A DNA stretch of 64,000 bases from Granulicella mallensis (GCF_014203225.1 NZ_JACHIO010000009.1:1-64000), one strand, 5' to 3'; numbered from the stretch's first letter, positions 36,201 to 45,069 are shown. The notes: a model not told the origin generated them from the letters alone. Numbers and translations are program-made.

Positions 36201-36811
36201 TCAAGAATGAAGTTGTTCTGTTCGGTTCGTTGACCATTGGCCGAGAAATCTCCACTTGCCGCATTTCGCGAACCCTGTTGCCCTTGATTGACGCCGGCGG
36301 TTAATTGCGCCAGGAAAACATAGTTGCGGCTGGCCAGAGGGGTATTGTTGATCGTTTGCGAGTCAAACACGTGCCCGGAAGACCCATCTTCCGTCTGCAT
36401 CAAGGGGATGCTTGAACCCGAAACATCTACAGTCTGTGTCGCAGCTCCAACTCGCAGGGTCACGTTCATACCGAGGCGCTGGCTTACCTGCAGTTCAAAA
36501 TCAGTAATGGATGTTGTTTGAAATCCGGATGCGGCGGCGGTGATCGTATAGTGACCGATCTTCAACGGCGAAAAGACGTACACTCCTCGCTGATCGGTTG
36601 TCGTCTTCAACTCAAGTGCCGTACCAAGATCTTTGATCGTCATACTGGCATTTGGAATTGCCGCTCCCTGTTGATCCGTAACGGTGCCAGTAACCGATCC
36701 CTGGTCGACCTGGGCCCATGCCGAAGGCATGGTGAACGAGAGCAGACAAATAGCTGAAAGTGCGCTGTAAAGGAGGAGCTTCTTGCTTCTATCCAGGAAA
36801 TCTTTAAACAT
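33239..36811 (-). CDS. TonB-dependent receptor with carboxypeptidase-regulatory-like domain (receptor 2)
   Basis: The 1190-residue outer-membrane receptor shares its order of parts and many segments with receptor 1: signal peptide ending PSAWAQ, GSVTGTVTDQQGAAIPNASM, plug with NNFILDGVDNNSNLTDFLNG, and a barrel ending in LSGNFYF. The start at 36811 has AAGGAAGG upstream, as in receptor 1. It is divergent from the SSS symporter, with a LacI-type operator in between. Likely role: uptake of an oligosaccharide released by the nearby hydrolases. The ligand cannot be read from sequence. Confidence 0.9.
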   Translation of the reverse strand: MFKDFLDRSKKLLLYSALSAICLLSFTMPSAWAQVDQGSVTGTVTDQQGAAIPNASMTIKDLGTALELKTTTDQRGVYVFSPLKIGHYTITAAASGFQTTSITDFELQVSQRLGMNVTLRVGAATQTVDVSGSSIPLMQTEDGSSGHVFDSQTINNTPLASRNYVFLAQLTAGVNQGQQGSRNAASGDFSANGQRTEQNNFILDGVDNNSNLTDFLNGASFIVNPPPDALQEFKIQTSDYSAELGHSAGAVINASIKSGTNSFHGSAWEYFQNDALNTITGNNYFSRVSPELRYNQFGATFGGPIWKNKLFFFGDYQGLREITTSSSGQYTVPTDLMRQGNFSELLQASLTNHNNRQLYNAGGPAPGTNGTTNYLSCNGQVNVICPSQVDAVAQKLLAAFPEPNFGIQGQTYNNYIFNGHQAINTNQFDVRTDWNISSHDQAFARYSFENQPKFSPSPFGVLDGAGFGGSTVINQSRSFAFSETHEFSEKFINELRYGYNWNHSAFYQAGYNQTGLAESFGLGGLLSGPNLGGIPAFNVNNNNGISNFGASGYEPSNEHQNVWQINDNVTRIVGNHSLHFGVNIQSLRVATLQPNNGIGQISFSGKFTQDPNNQGTTGYGAADMLLNEMSSSALSNITTTNNIYWVRAGYFQDDWKATSQLTINAGLRYEYTTPARERNDQMGNFRPNVPVLNYNPAENITGGVYLLPTSTRSNPLPPNLLANFAKDGVVVQYTDNHYLVKPDYKNFAPRIGFAYSINDKTVVRGAYGIFYGALEGIGYSLNLGVNPPFAFNSNFNSAGCVYGNCPTNGQTLETGWSKVLATGIIQDAASPNLNGSDDVKTPYSQQYNLTVQRSFSSNLTATVGYVGSTTHHLQTPVDPNNQPLPVGPGDNSQAARPYPDLNYGSYIVYGSDANYNSLQTKLERRFSKGLQFAASYTLSHSLDDSRQPLSDASNGIDYRNARQLGLSYDYGSSYQDVRHRATLTGGYELPFGAGKQWMNHKGIANTLVGGWSANIAFSVQSGNPLSIQSSNNSTGGVGRANAVRIADPFKPGGVSDPVLGFGLPCATKTKTLQSWFNPCAFINPPVAIDPGQPVSAGQVSVSNNGGKAAYGPAGRTLVYSPGFNKTDLSLFKAFNLYRGMGFKIRGDIFNVFNVPGYGEPNNYPGSSTFGQITGLNFGGRTVQLSGNFYF

Positions 36812-36906
36812 ATGTTTAGCCTTCCTTTTGATTCGATCTGCAATCGCAACCTGCTCTGCTGCTCATAAGCAACGTACTTTGCGTAGAGGCCTTACCTGCT
36901 GATTGA

Positions 36907-36920
36907 TGTATACGTATACA
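36907..36920. promoter_or_regulatory. LacI-type operator, site O2
   Basis: This is a perfect TGTATACGTATACA in the gap between receptor 2 and the symporter. It is 96 bases before the receptor 2 start, almost the same distance as O1a from receptor 1. It covers about +9 to +22 of the predicted receptor 2 transcript and could also affect the divergent symporter. Confidence 0.85.
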
Positions 36921-36935
36921 CGGAGAGTGTCAGAA

Positions 36936-36965
36936 TCTATATTGGAATGCATAAGGAATTGTCAA
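36936..36965 (-). promoter_or_regulatory. Predicted sigma-70 promoter of receptor 2
   Basis: On the minus strand TTGACA (36960-36965), an 18-base spacer and TATAGA (36936-36941) form a near-consensus promoter. Flanking bases align with the receptor 1 promoter, consistent with a shared origin. Confidence 0.75.
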
Positions 36966-37090
36966 CTGAATTTTTCAGAGGGGTGACAATTGCTGCACTG
37001 CAGCCTCGCTCTCTGCCGATACCTATGATTGCGCACATACTTAGAGGCACGCCTTAACCATCTCTTCAGCACCAGGTAAGACTTAGACAC

Positions 37091-38689
37091 TTGCAAGCTT
37101 TCCCTCCCAATCCGCTCGACCTCACCGTCATCGGGGTCTACTTCGCCGCGACCATCCTGGTCGGGTGGCTCTTTCGCCGTAAGGCTCATTCCTCTTCCGA
37201 CTTCTTTCATGCGGCCCGCACCTTGCCCACCGCCGTCACGGCGATCGCCTTCGTTGCAGCCAATTGTGGAGCGCTTGAGATTGTCGGGATTGTCTCCGCC
37301 AGTGCAAAATATGGCGCAAAGACGCTTCATTTCTACTGGATCGGCGCCATTCCGGCGATGCTCTTTCTCTCCCTCTGCATGTTGCCCATTTATATGCGGA
37401 GCCGCGCGCTCACCGTACCCGAGTTCCTGAAGCTGCGTTTCAACGGGTCGACACGCACGCTGAATATCGTGTGCTGCGGCGTCATGATGATCCTTGTCTC
37501 CGGCATCAGCCTGTATGCCTTGGCGCAGGTCCTACGCACCTTTCTTGGATGGAGTTTTACAGAGACCACATTATCCGCCGCAGCCATCGTCTTCCTGTAT
37601 GTGTCCCTCGGTGGCCTGACGGCAACGATGTACAACGAGGTCATCCAGTTCGTCCTGATCGTCCTCGGGCTTCTGCCGCTCGTGTTCTTCATCCTGCATG
37701 ATTTCCACGGCATGGCTGGTCTCACAGCGCAACTGGAGCCTGCCATGCGCCATACATGGGTCGGACTACCCGTGGCGAATCCTCACGCCATCCCGATGGA
37801 TGTCATCGGCGTCTCCATGGGACTGGGGTTTGTTCTCAGCTTCGGATACTGGTGCACAGACTTCGTGTTGATCCAACGTGCCCTGGCCGCACGCACTACG
37901 GCCGGAGTACTCAACACTCCCCTCGTGGCGGCCTTCGTAAAGCTCCTGTTCCCTGTCCTGGTCGTCCTTCCCGGCCTGGCGGCGGCGGTTCTCTTCCGCT
38001 CCGTCCCCGGATTCCACTACGACCAGGCGCTGCCGGCTTTGATGATGCGTTACTACCGTCACGGCCTGCTCGGGTTCGGAATTACCGCCATCCTCGCAAG
38101 CCTGATGTCGGGACTGGCAGGAAACATCAACGCCCTGACCACCATCTGGACGCACGATATCTATAGGGCCTCCCTGTCGCCGAATAAAAGTGACAGCCAT
38201 TACGTCCGAGTAGGAAGAATCTCCACTCTGGTTGCGATTCTGCTCAGCATCGCGACGGCCTATCTAGCCTTGTCCTTCAACAACATCATGGACTACCTGC
38301 AGTTGCTCTTTTCCCTGTTCAATGCCCCGTTGCTGGCGACGTTTCTGCTGGGCATGTTCACGATGTGGGCTACCCCCAAGGCTGGCTTCTGGGGGCTCTT
38401 GATTGGGACACTCTCGTCGGTCGTGCACAATTTCGCCTACCGACTGCACTGGATCACGTATGGAAGCGATATGAGCGCCAACTTCTACGGAGCCATTCTT
38501 GCCTTCTCCAGTTGTCTTGTCGTCACTGCCTTGCTGAGTGCGTTTACTCCGGCAAAATCACGCAAGCAACTCGCCGACCTTACCTGCTGGACAGGCACGC
38601 ATCATGGCATTCAAATCCCCAGAACGGCCGTAGTGCTTGCCGGTGTTGCACTCGTCATCTGCATCTTTTTGAGCATTCTTTTTCGATAG
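37091..38689 (+). CDS. Sodium:solute symporter, SSS family
   Basis: The 532-residue inner-membrane protein has about 13-14 helices and belongs to the SLC5-like family. FFHAARTLPTAVTAIAFVAANCGALEIVG near the N-terminus and the LTVPEFLKLRF segment after the third helix are typical. The first possible start is TTG at 37091, because an in-frame stop lies upstream at 37055 and no ATG fits. It is followed after about 70 bases by the GH36 gene on the same strand, so it probably imports a sugar or oligosaccharide product. Confidence 0.9.
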   Translation: MQAFPPNPLDLTVIGVYFAATILVGWLFRRKAHSSSDFFHAARTLPTAVTAIAFVAANCGALEIVGIVSASAKYGAKTLHFYWIGAIPAMLFLSLCMLPIYMRSRALTVPEFLKLRFNGSTRTLNIVCCGVMMILVSGISLYALAQVLRTFLGWSFTETTLSAAAIVFLYVSLGGLTATMYNEVIQFVLIVLGLLPLVFFILHDFHGMAGLTAQLEPAMRHTWVGLPVANPHAIPMDVIGVSMGLGFVLSFGYWCTDFVLIQRALAARTTAGVLNTPLVAAFVKLLFPVLVVLPGLAAAVLFRSVPGFHYDQALPALMMRYYRHGLLGFGITAILASLMSGLAGNINALTTIWTHDIYRASLSPNKSDSHYVRVGRISTLVAILLSIATAYLALSFNNIMDYLQLLFSLFNAPLLATFLLGMFTMWATPKAGFWGLLIGTLSSVVHNFAYRLHWITYGSDMSANFYGAILAFSSCLVVTALLSAFTPAKSRKQLADLTCWTGTHHGIQIPRTAVVLAGVALVICIFLSILFR

Positions 38690-38761
38690 GGTGAAGCCGC
38701 AATGCGGTGCTTGAGTTTGCGGCAGCAAGAGAAATAACCAATTTGTAAGCGGAGCAAAGTG

Positions 38762-41059
38762 ATGCCTGGAGCAGGAAGAACTAGGAAAAATGATTTGAAT
38801 ACCCTTTTGTCCTCCGATAAAAGCAGCGCCAGCGGATTTCATCTTGTGTACAGGATGTTGCTGGCGACGGCGATCTTCATCGCTCCCCTTTGTCTCCGGG
38901 CTCAGGCACAGACATCGTCTATCCACTTCGATAAGCAGACGAAGGTCTTCCGCATCGATGCTGCCGACGTGTCTTATATCTTCGGCGTCAATGAGAACAA
39001 GCAGGTTCAAACGCTGTACTGGGGCAAGCGCCTCAGCGCTGCAGACACCTTTGCTGCCGCCAAGTCCGCCCCAGGGGCTTCGTCCTCCGATCCATCCATA
39101 GACACAACCCGGCAAGAGTTTGTCGCATGGGGTGGAGGACTGTACGTCGAGCCGGATTTGAAGGTCACCTTCCCCGATGGGAACCGCGATCTAGTTCTGC
39201 AATACGTCTCGCATACCATCACCGGCAACCATTTGACGCTGCAGCTCAAGGACATATCGCGCGAGGTTTACGTCGAACTACAGTATGAGATCGACCCGGA
39301 GACCGGTATTCTACGGCGCTCGGCAGAGGTGCAGAATAAGACCTCCCTGCCGTTGACGATCGAGCAGATAGCCTCCGGCACCTGGACACTGCCTCGCGCT
39401 CAGGATTATCGACTGCGCTACCTTACAGGGCGTTGGGCCGGAGAGTGGAACCTTCGTGAGCAGGCAATCCAACCGGGCAAAATCACGTTGGAGAGCCGGC
39501 GCGGATCAACCGGGGCTCAGAATAATCCCTGGTTCGCAATCGACCGCAACAGCTCGAACGATCAGGATCAGGGCGATGTCTGGTTCGGGGCTCTCGGTTG
39601 GAGCGGATCCTGGCAGATCAACATCGAGCAGGATCAGATTCAGCAGGTACGCGTAACCGGCGGCCCTAACAGCTTTGACTTCGGCTATCGCCTGGCCGCG
39701 GGCGAAAGCCTGCAATCGCCGTACTTCTATGCAGGCTACTCACATGACGGCATTGGCGGAGCTTCACGTCTGCTGCACCGGTTTGAACTCGCCAGCATCC
39801 TGCCAGGCGCATCTCACCCCAAGCTGAGACCTGTGCTTTATAACTCCTGGGAAGCTACCGGCTTCCATGTCGATGAAGCAGGCCAGGAAGCCCTTGCAGA
39901 GAAGGCCGCCAGCATCGGGGTGGAACGCTTCGTAGTAGACGATGGCTGGTTTGGGCAGCGAGCCGGCGATCACGCAGGACTGGGCGACTGGTATGTGAAT
40001 CCCGTGAAGTTTCCGCATGGCCTGAAGCCTCTGATCGACAAAGTGCATTCGCTGGGGATGGACTTCGGCCTATGGATTGAGCCGGAGATGGTAAATCCCG
40101 ATTCAGACCTTTACCGCAAGCATCCCGATTGGATACTGAATTTCACTGGTAGACCACGCAGCCAGGGACGGCACCAGTTCGTACTGAATCTAGCCAGACC
40201 CGATGTGCGCGAGTATGTCTTCAACTTCATCGACAAGTTGCTCGAGGAGAATGACATTGCCTTCCTCAAGTGGGATTACAACCGCAACTGGTCTGAGCCA
40301 GGCTGGCCTGCGGTCTCACCCGACGAGCAAAAGAAGGTGTACGTCACCTACACGCAGAACCTCTATTCCATCCTGGGGGAACTGCGCAGGAAACATCCGA
40401 AGGTAGAGATTGAAAGCTGCTCCGGTGGAGGCAGCCGTGTCGATCTCGGCATCATGCGCTACACCGATGAGGTATGGCCCTCCGATAATACGGATGCCTT
40501 CGACCGCCTGAAGATCCAGGACGGCTTCACCTATGCCTACACGCCCGGCGTGATGATGTCCTGGGTAACCGATACGCCGACTCAGATCAATCATCGGATG
40601 CTTTCGCTGGACTACCGCTTTCTTTCTTCGATGCAGGGATCGCTGGGCATTGGAGCGAACCTCAATGACTGGAAGCCGGAAGACTTTGCCACGGCAAAGA
40701 AGATGGTGTCGCGGTACAAACAGATTCGTGAAGTCGTGCAGCGCGGCTCTCTGTATCGCCTGATTTCGCCAGGAGATGGCAGCGAACAGTCGGTCACAGA
40801 AACAGTCTCACAGGACCAGACACAGGCTGTAGCCTTCGCCTTCCTGCATTCGAGCGAAATGCTCTACCCGTTTCCGCGAATCTATCTTCGTGGCCTAAAG
40901 CCCGATGCCCTCTACCGAATTGAAACGCTGGACGGGAAGCTGGCTGGCGATTCACCGGCGGTTGCCAGTGGAGCTTTCTGGATGCAGCAGGGAGTGGATG
41001 TAGACCTGAAGGGTGACTTTCAGGCCGCTGCATTCACCCTGAAGATCGTCTCCCAATAA
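38762..41059 (+). CDS. GH36 alpha-galactosidase
   Basis: The enzyme has an N-terminal signal region (MLLATAIFIAPLCLRAQAQ), although a charged stretch of about 30 residues precedes it. The GH36 core shows LGDWYVNPVKFPHGL, GLWIEPEMVNPDSDLY, nucleophile aspartate in FLKWDYNRNW, ESCSGGGSRVDLGIM and acid/base aspartate in PSDNTDAFDR. It releases alpha-galactose from galactosides or galactomannan-type chains. ATG at 38762 has GGAG seven bases upstream and is preferred to the GTG at 38759. It is probably co-transcribed with the symporter. Confidence 0.95.
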   Translation: MPGAGRTRKNDLNTLLSSDKSSASGFHLVYRMLLATAIFIAPLCLRAQAQTSSIHFDKQTKVFRIDAADVSYIFGVNENKQVQTLYWGKRLSAADTFAAAKSAPGASSSDPSIDTTRQEFVAWGGGLYVEPDLKVTFPDGNRDLVLQYVSHTITGNHLTLQLKDISREVYVELQYEIDPETGILRRSAEVQNKTSLPLTIEQIASGTWTLPRAQDYRLRYLTGRWAGEWNLREQAIQPGKITLESRRGSTGAQNNPWFAIDRNSSNDQDQGDVWFGALGWSGSWQINIEQDQIQQVRVTGGPNSFDFGYRLAAGESLQSPYFYAGYSHDGIGGASRLLHRFELASILPGASHPKLRPVLYNSWEATGFHVDEAGQEALAEKAASIGVERFVVDDGWFGQRAGDHAGLGDWYVNPVKFPHGLKPLIDKVHSLGMDFGLWIEPEMVNPDSDLYRKHPDWILNFTGRPRSQGRHQFVLNLARPDVREYVFNFIDKLLEENDIAFLKWDYNRNWSEPGWPAVSPDEQKKVYVTYTQNLYSILGELRRKHPKVEIESCSGGGSRVDLGIMRYTDEVWPSDNTDAFDRLKIQDGFTYAYTPGVMMSWVTDTPTQINHRMLSLDYRFLSSMQGSLGIGANLNDWKPEDFATAKKMVSRYKQIREVVQRGSLYRLISPGDGSEQSVTETVSQDQTQAVAFAFLHSSEMLYPFPRIYLRGLKPDALYRIETLDGKLAGDSPAVASGAFWMQQGVDVDLKGDFQAAAFTLKIVSQ

Positions 41060-41061
41060 AT

Positions 41062-41099
41062 TGAGCCTCCGCGGCATCGTGAGATACCGCGGAGGCTCA
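41062..41099. terminator. Bidirectional terminator between GH36 and GH27 genes
   Basis: TGAGCCTCCGCGG (41062-41074) pairs perfectly with CCGCGGAGGCTCA (41087-41099), and the inner bases extend the stem. It lies a few bases after the GH36 stop and just before the end of the convergent GH27 gene. Confidence 0.75.
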
Positions 41100-41113
41100 G
41101 ACACTCCCTAGGA

Positions 41114-43654
41114 CTACCGTGTCGTCATAGCGTCTGTAGCGTTGCCTACAACGGCTCCGTTATTGGACGAGAAGACAAGGCTGGTGGCGAAGCGAGCACT
41201 CTCAGAGCAGCGCGCAAAGTCAATGGGAACCGCAACTGCTTTGTGAGCACCCGGAGCGATATCTCCCACCTCAAGGGGAAGACGCGCCAGCACCTTGGGA
41301 TGGCAGGTACCATTGCCACTGGATTGTGTCAGTGAGAGAAGGTTCACCTCCGCCTGTCCAGCCTTGGTCTTGCTCGTATTGGTAAGCGAGAGCTGCCAGA
41401 AGCGAAGTACCGGAAGCCCCAGCTTGGCTGTAACCGCCCCCGAGAGCGTCGCTGTTCCTACGGTTGGAGAGATAGCGATCCGATCGAGGTCCGGCGCAAA
41501 GTTCGTCGGATTACCAAACTGGATCGTGTTGACACCCGCCTGCAAAGTAATCGGAACTACAGTGCTGGTGGGCAGGCTGAAGCTGCTTCCATCAAGGTCA
41601 AGCTCCGTACCCGTTCCTCCATTGACACTGATGAAGTAGGAGCGAGGACCGCTGGTCAGGTAATCGATCTCCATCTGATAGGTCCCAGCCGTCGGAACGC
41701 TCACATTCGTGAACGTTACATTGGCGCCAGCGCCACCCAGATTCCCGGCCTTCGAACCAGCGGAGCAGTTACCGCAGTAAGAGACACTGGCCGCACCACC
41801 GATCGTGGCAACCTCTGCCTCATATCCAGTCCAGTTCGGAGCAGTAGCCGATCCATCTCCGCTGATCACGATACGGTCGAGATCAGGAGGGTAGCTGGTC
41901 GGGTTGCCAAATTGAATGCTGTTCATGCCCGCATTCAGCTGGACGGGCACTGTGGTGCTGGCGGGAATATTGAAGCTTCCGCCACTTACATTCAAAGTTG
42001 CAGGCAGACCGCCATTGACCTGATAGATCAGTGCTCGCGCACCGACCGTCATCGAGTCGATCTCCATCTCATAGGTGCCAGCCCGTTCGACGCTGATGTT
42101 GTTAATCGTCAACGTGTTATTGGGGCCGATCCCTAAGTTGCCGACCTTCAAACCACCGGAGCAATTAGAGCAGGAGGCGACAGAAGCCGATCCGCTCACA
42201 ACGCCGGCCTCTGCCTCATACACCTGAGAGTGAGGAACTGTTGCCCGACCGGTTGGGGATACCTTGAGCAGGCGTACGCCATGCCCAAGCACAACGGCAC
42301 TGAAGCCGCTATTCACCGGGCCCAGATCAATGTGGCTCCACAGGTCACGCACAGCAGAGGCTCCCGTAAAGCCCAGCGTGCTCCAGGGAAGAGTCATGGA
42401 AGTTGGGAAGGCATTCAGATTGAAGAGAGCAACATAGTAGCTGCCATCGGCCTGCTTCGATGCCCAGATGGGATTGAAGCCACCCGCAACCTCCTGCGCA
42501 GGATATCCCGACTGGTCGACAGCAATCACTTCATCATTACTCAGAAGCTGTACGCCCGTGCTGTCCAGGGCAGTTAAATCACCGCCAATAAACATAGGCG
42601 CGTTGCCCATAGCCCAGAGAGAGATCGCAGACTGCTGCTCCGTGGAGCTCAAACCATCCGTGTTGGAATTACCCACCTCAAGAGAGTCGAGATCGTTCCA
42701 GCCAACAGTAGGGCCGGAAGCCTTCTCCCAGCCGACGAGGTCATAAAAGCGCTGCGTCACCATGTTCCAGTTCGTAAGGGTAGAGCAGTTCCCTTCACAC
42801 TCGACATCGCCTTCAATGCGGCGAGCATTCGCATAGGTCTGCCAGGTGCTCAGATAATCCTGATCGAGCGCCCATGAGATGGTGAACCACATCGGATGGC
42901 TGTTCTGTTTAATCGCCGTAGCCCATGCCGCAACATCGTCCCGGTTATCGATAGCGGTATTGTCGTTATAGGATCCTGGTGTGACTGCATCCAGCTTGAT
43001 GAAGTCGATTCCCCACGAAGCAAACAGGTTCACGACGGAGGTAATGTACTCCTGTGCACCGGGCTTGGTGAAGTCGATCTTGTAGTGAAAGGGAGAGGTA
43101 CCCGATCCACCGAAGGCGTTCCCGGCGGTATAAGGAACCGTGAGAATATCCTGGATGTGATACGGCGTGCCCAGGATAGGGTAGTTGGCCTGTACCGCAG
43201 GCTGTTCTACGCCGGGAATCCAGTAGATGCCGGCCTTTTGTCCATTCTGATGGATGTGCGTCACAAGGGCCGTGATGTCTGGAAAGTTTGGGGCAGCGGG
43301 AATAGGTCTGCCATTCGCATCGAAGGTGGACATCCATCCGGAGTCCATATTGATGTAGTTATAGCCATGGGCCTGCAGGCCTGAAGCCAGCAACGCATCC
43401 GACTGGGCTTGAATACTCGCTTGTGTAAGAAAGTTACTGGTGATCGTTTGCTGGCTGAAGCTGCTCCACCCTAAATAGGGTTTTTCCGCAACACCGGCTG
43501 ACTGTGCGAGTGCGGATACAGCAGAGGTAAAAAGCGAAGTAACGACGAGAGCGGCAGTATAGAAGGTACGACGACGACGATGGTTGCGTACGGGAGGCGC
43601 AGTCTGCCTGTCAGGGCCGACTAAGGGACGAGGCTGGGGCAATATCAGAGTCAC
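41114..43654 (-). CDS. GH27-type alpha-galactosidase with two CBM35/CBM6-like modules
   Basis: The secreted enzyme has a GH27 barrel (PYLGWSSFSQQ, YNYINMDSGWM, nucleophile aspartate in FIKLDAV, likely acid/base aspartate in RRIEGDVEC). A beta-sandwich and two tandem carbohydrate-binding modules follow. The modules begin YEAEAG and YEAEVA, and each carries a CxxC before a conserved GNLG (CSNCSGG, CGNCSAG). A C-terminal beta-rich region of about 110 residues is unassigned. The frame is open to a TTG at 43690. GTG at 43654, with GAGAGGA seven bases upstream, is the better start (846 residues). Confidence 0.9.
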   Translation of the reverse strand: MTLILPQPRPLVGPDRQTAPPVRNHRRRRTFYTAALVVTSLFTSAVSALAQSAGVAEKPYLGWSSFSQQTITSNFLTQASIQAQSDALLASGLQAHGYNYINMDSGWMSTFDANGRPIPAAPNFPDITALVTHIHQNGQKAGIYWIPGVEQPAVQANYPILGTPYHIQDILTVPYTAGNAFGGSGTSPFHYKIDFTKPGAQEYITSVVNLFASWGIDFIKLDAVTPGSYNDNTAIDNRDDVAAWATAIKQNSHPMWFTISWALDQDYLSTWQTYANARRIEGDVECEGNCSTLTNWNMVTQRFYDLVGWEKASGPTVGWNDLDSLEVGNSNTDGLSSTEQQSAISLWAMGNAPMFIGGDLTALDSTGVQLLSNDEVIAVDQSGYPAQEVAGGFNPIWASKQADGSYYVALFNLNAFPTSMTLPWSTLGFTGASAVRDLWSHIDLGPVNSGFSAVVLGHGVRLLKVSPTGRATVPHSQVYEAEAGVVSGSASVASCSNCSGGLKVGNLGIGPNNTLTINNISVERAGTYEMEIDSMTVGARALIYQVNGGLPATLNVSGGSFNIPASTTVPVQLNAGMNSIQFGNPTSYPPDLDRIVISGDGSATAPNWTGYEAEVATIGGAASVSYCGNCSAGSKAGNLGGAGANVTFTNVSVPTAGTYQMEIDYLTSGPRSYFISVNGGTGTELDLDGSSFSLPTSTVVPITLQAGVNTIQFGNPTNFAPDLDRIAISPTVGTATLSGAVTAKLGLPVLRFWQLSLTNTSKTKAGQAEVNLLSLTQSSGNGTCHPKVLARLPLEVGDIAPGAHKAVAVPIDFARCSESARFATSLVFSSNNGAVVGNATDAMTTR

Positions 43655-44043
43655 TGTATTTCCTCTCTTGCTATTCGAACCAGCTAGCAAGTAGCCGATT
43701 GAATTTCACTGGCTTACTCAGTGCGGGGCAGACCGAAGAAAGTCACACGAGTTACCGCTCGCAGCTGCGCACCCTGCTGCAGGACATCCATAAAGGCACA
43801 CCTCACCTGAAACGCGGTCACGGTTCATCCGAGCCTCGCGCATTCCCACGCCCGTTTGAATCCATCTCTTCAGGTCAAGAACTAGCGGTACTATGTATAC
43901 GTGTACATAAGGAAATTTGGCAAGTCTGGAACAAATTTATTAACCGGACGTCTATTGAATGGATGCCCACATTTTTATTCCCTTGCTTGTTCTTCCTCTA
44001 ACCCCACACACTGCTTATCACGACGAAGGAGTTGAACCGCACG
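43655..44043. promoter_or_regulatory. Divergent promoter region, GH27 and LacI regulator 1
   Basis: This is a 389-base gap with no believable gene. It holds the O3 operator and AAGGAG (44026-44031), the ribosome binding site of the regulator. For the minus strand, TTGCCA (43918-43923) and TATACA (43894-43899) with an 18-base spacer form a plausible promoter whose -10 lies inside the operator. Confidence 0.6.
43894..43907. promoter_or_regulatory. LacI-type operator, site O3
   Basis: TGTATACGTGTACA differs from the perfect palindrome at one base. It overlaps the predicted -10 element of the GH27 promoter and lies 137 bases before the regulator gene, so it could serve both repression of GH27 and autoregulation. 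Confidence 0.8.
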
Positions 44044-45054
44044 ATGGACATGCGCGAGATTGCCAAATTGGCCGGAGTATCGAGTGCCACCGTATCGCGT
44101 GTCATTAACGGGTCGAGCCTTGTGCGGCCCGAGACCGTCGAGCGCGTTCGCAAGGTCATCGACGAGGTAAAGTTCTTTCCCAACAACAGCGCTACAACGC
44201 TGAAGTACGGCAGAAGCGGCACGTATGGCTTGATCATCCCGGACATCACCAATCCGTTCTTTCCGGAGTTCATCAAGAGCTTCGAAGGAATCGTCGTTGA
44301 AAACGATCAGGAGATGCTGATGGCAACCACCGACTTTCACTCCGGCCGCATGCAGCAATCGATTCGACGCATGCTAATCCGCAAGGTGGATGGTGTGGCC
44401 CTGCTGGCCTCGGAGATAGAAACCGAACCCTTTGAAGACCTCATCCAGAATCGCGTCCCCTTAGTCACCATGGACCGAGGACATATCGGCAATGGGCTAA
44501 GCGATGTCGCCATCAACAACAAAAGCGGTATGGATCAGGCCTTGCGCCACCTGAAAGATCTTCGCCATAAAAAGATCGGTTACATCGGCGGGTTTGCCGG
44601 TCTCACCATCTCGGATCATCGCGTCGAGGCCTTCATGCGCGCGCTGAAGCGGGTCGATATCGTGCCACGGCCGGAGTTCATCAAGGTCGGCAACTACCGC
44701 ATCACCGGCGGCATGACGGCCATGACCGAGTTACTGTCACTCAAAGATCGACCGACCGCAGTGTTGGCTGCGAATGACCTGACGGCCATCGGTGGTATGC
44801 GCGCGGCGATGAAGATGGGATTCTCTATCCCGGGTGACCTGTCGATCATTGGATTCGACGATATCGACATGAGTGATATCGTGCATCCACCGCTCACGAC
44901 GCTTCGGCTCTCGAGACACGAGCTGGCAAAGGTCTTCTTTGACGCCCTCGAACACCTCAAGTCCAATCCCCACGCCCAGGGAGAGCAGCTCAGCGTGAAG
45001 ACAAGCCTGGTAGTACGTGAGTCCACAGGGCCTGCGCCGAAACGTTCGGTGTAA
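44044..45054 (+). CDS. LacI family transcriptional regulator 1
   Basis: The 336-residue protein has an N-terminal helix-turn-helix and hinge (MREIAKLAGVSSATVSRVIN, then VRPETVERVRKVI). A periplasmic-binding-like effector domain follows, with GLIIPDITNPFFPEF and IIGFDDIDMSDIVHPPLTT. ATG at 44044 is preferred to the TTG at 44032, which overlaps the AAGGAG sequence. It sits next to operator O3 and is the best candidate to bind TGTATACGTATACA sites in front of both receptors and GH27. The inducer is probably a galactose- or fucose-type sugar; this is inference. Confidence 0.92.
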   Translation: MDMREIAKLAGVSSATVSRVINGSSLVRPETVERVRKVIDEVKFFPNNSATTLKYGRSGTYGLIIPDITNPFFPEFIKSFEGIVVENDQEMLMATTDFHSGRMQQSIRRMLIRKVDGVALLASEIETEPFEDLIQNRVPLVTMDRGHIGNGLSDVAINNKSGMDQALRHLKDLRHKKIGYIGGFAGLTISDHRVEAFMRALKRVDIVPRPEFIKVGNYRITGGMTAMTELLSLKDRPTAVLAANDLTAIGGMRAAMKMGFSIPGDLSIIGFDDIDMSDIVHPPLTTLRLSRHELAKVFFDALEHLKSNPHAQGEQLSVKTSLVVRESTGPAPKRSV

Positions 45055-45069
45055 GCAGGCCGCTGTTCT

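Noticed and set aside
43699-44001. A 100-codon open frame between GH27 and LacI 1
   Set aside because: It crosses the operator and promoter region, lacks a ribosome binding site, and shows no recognisable motif.
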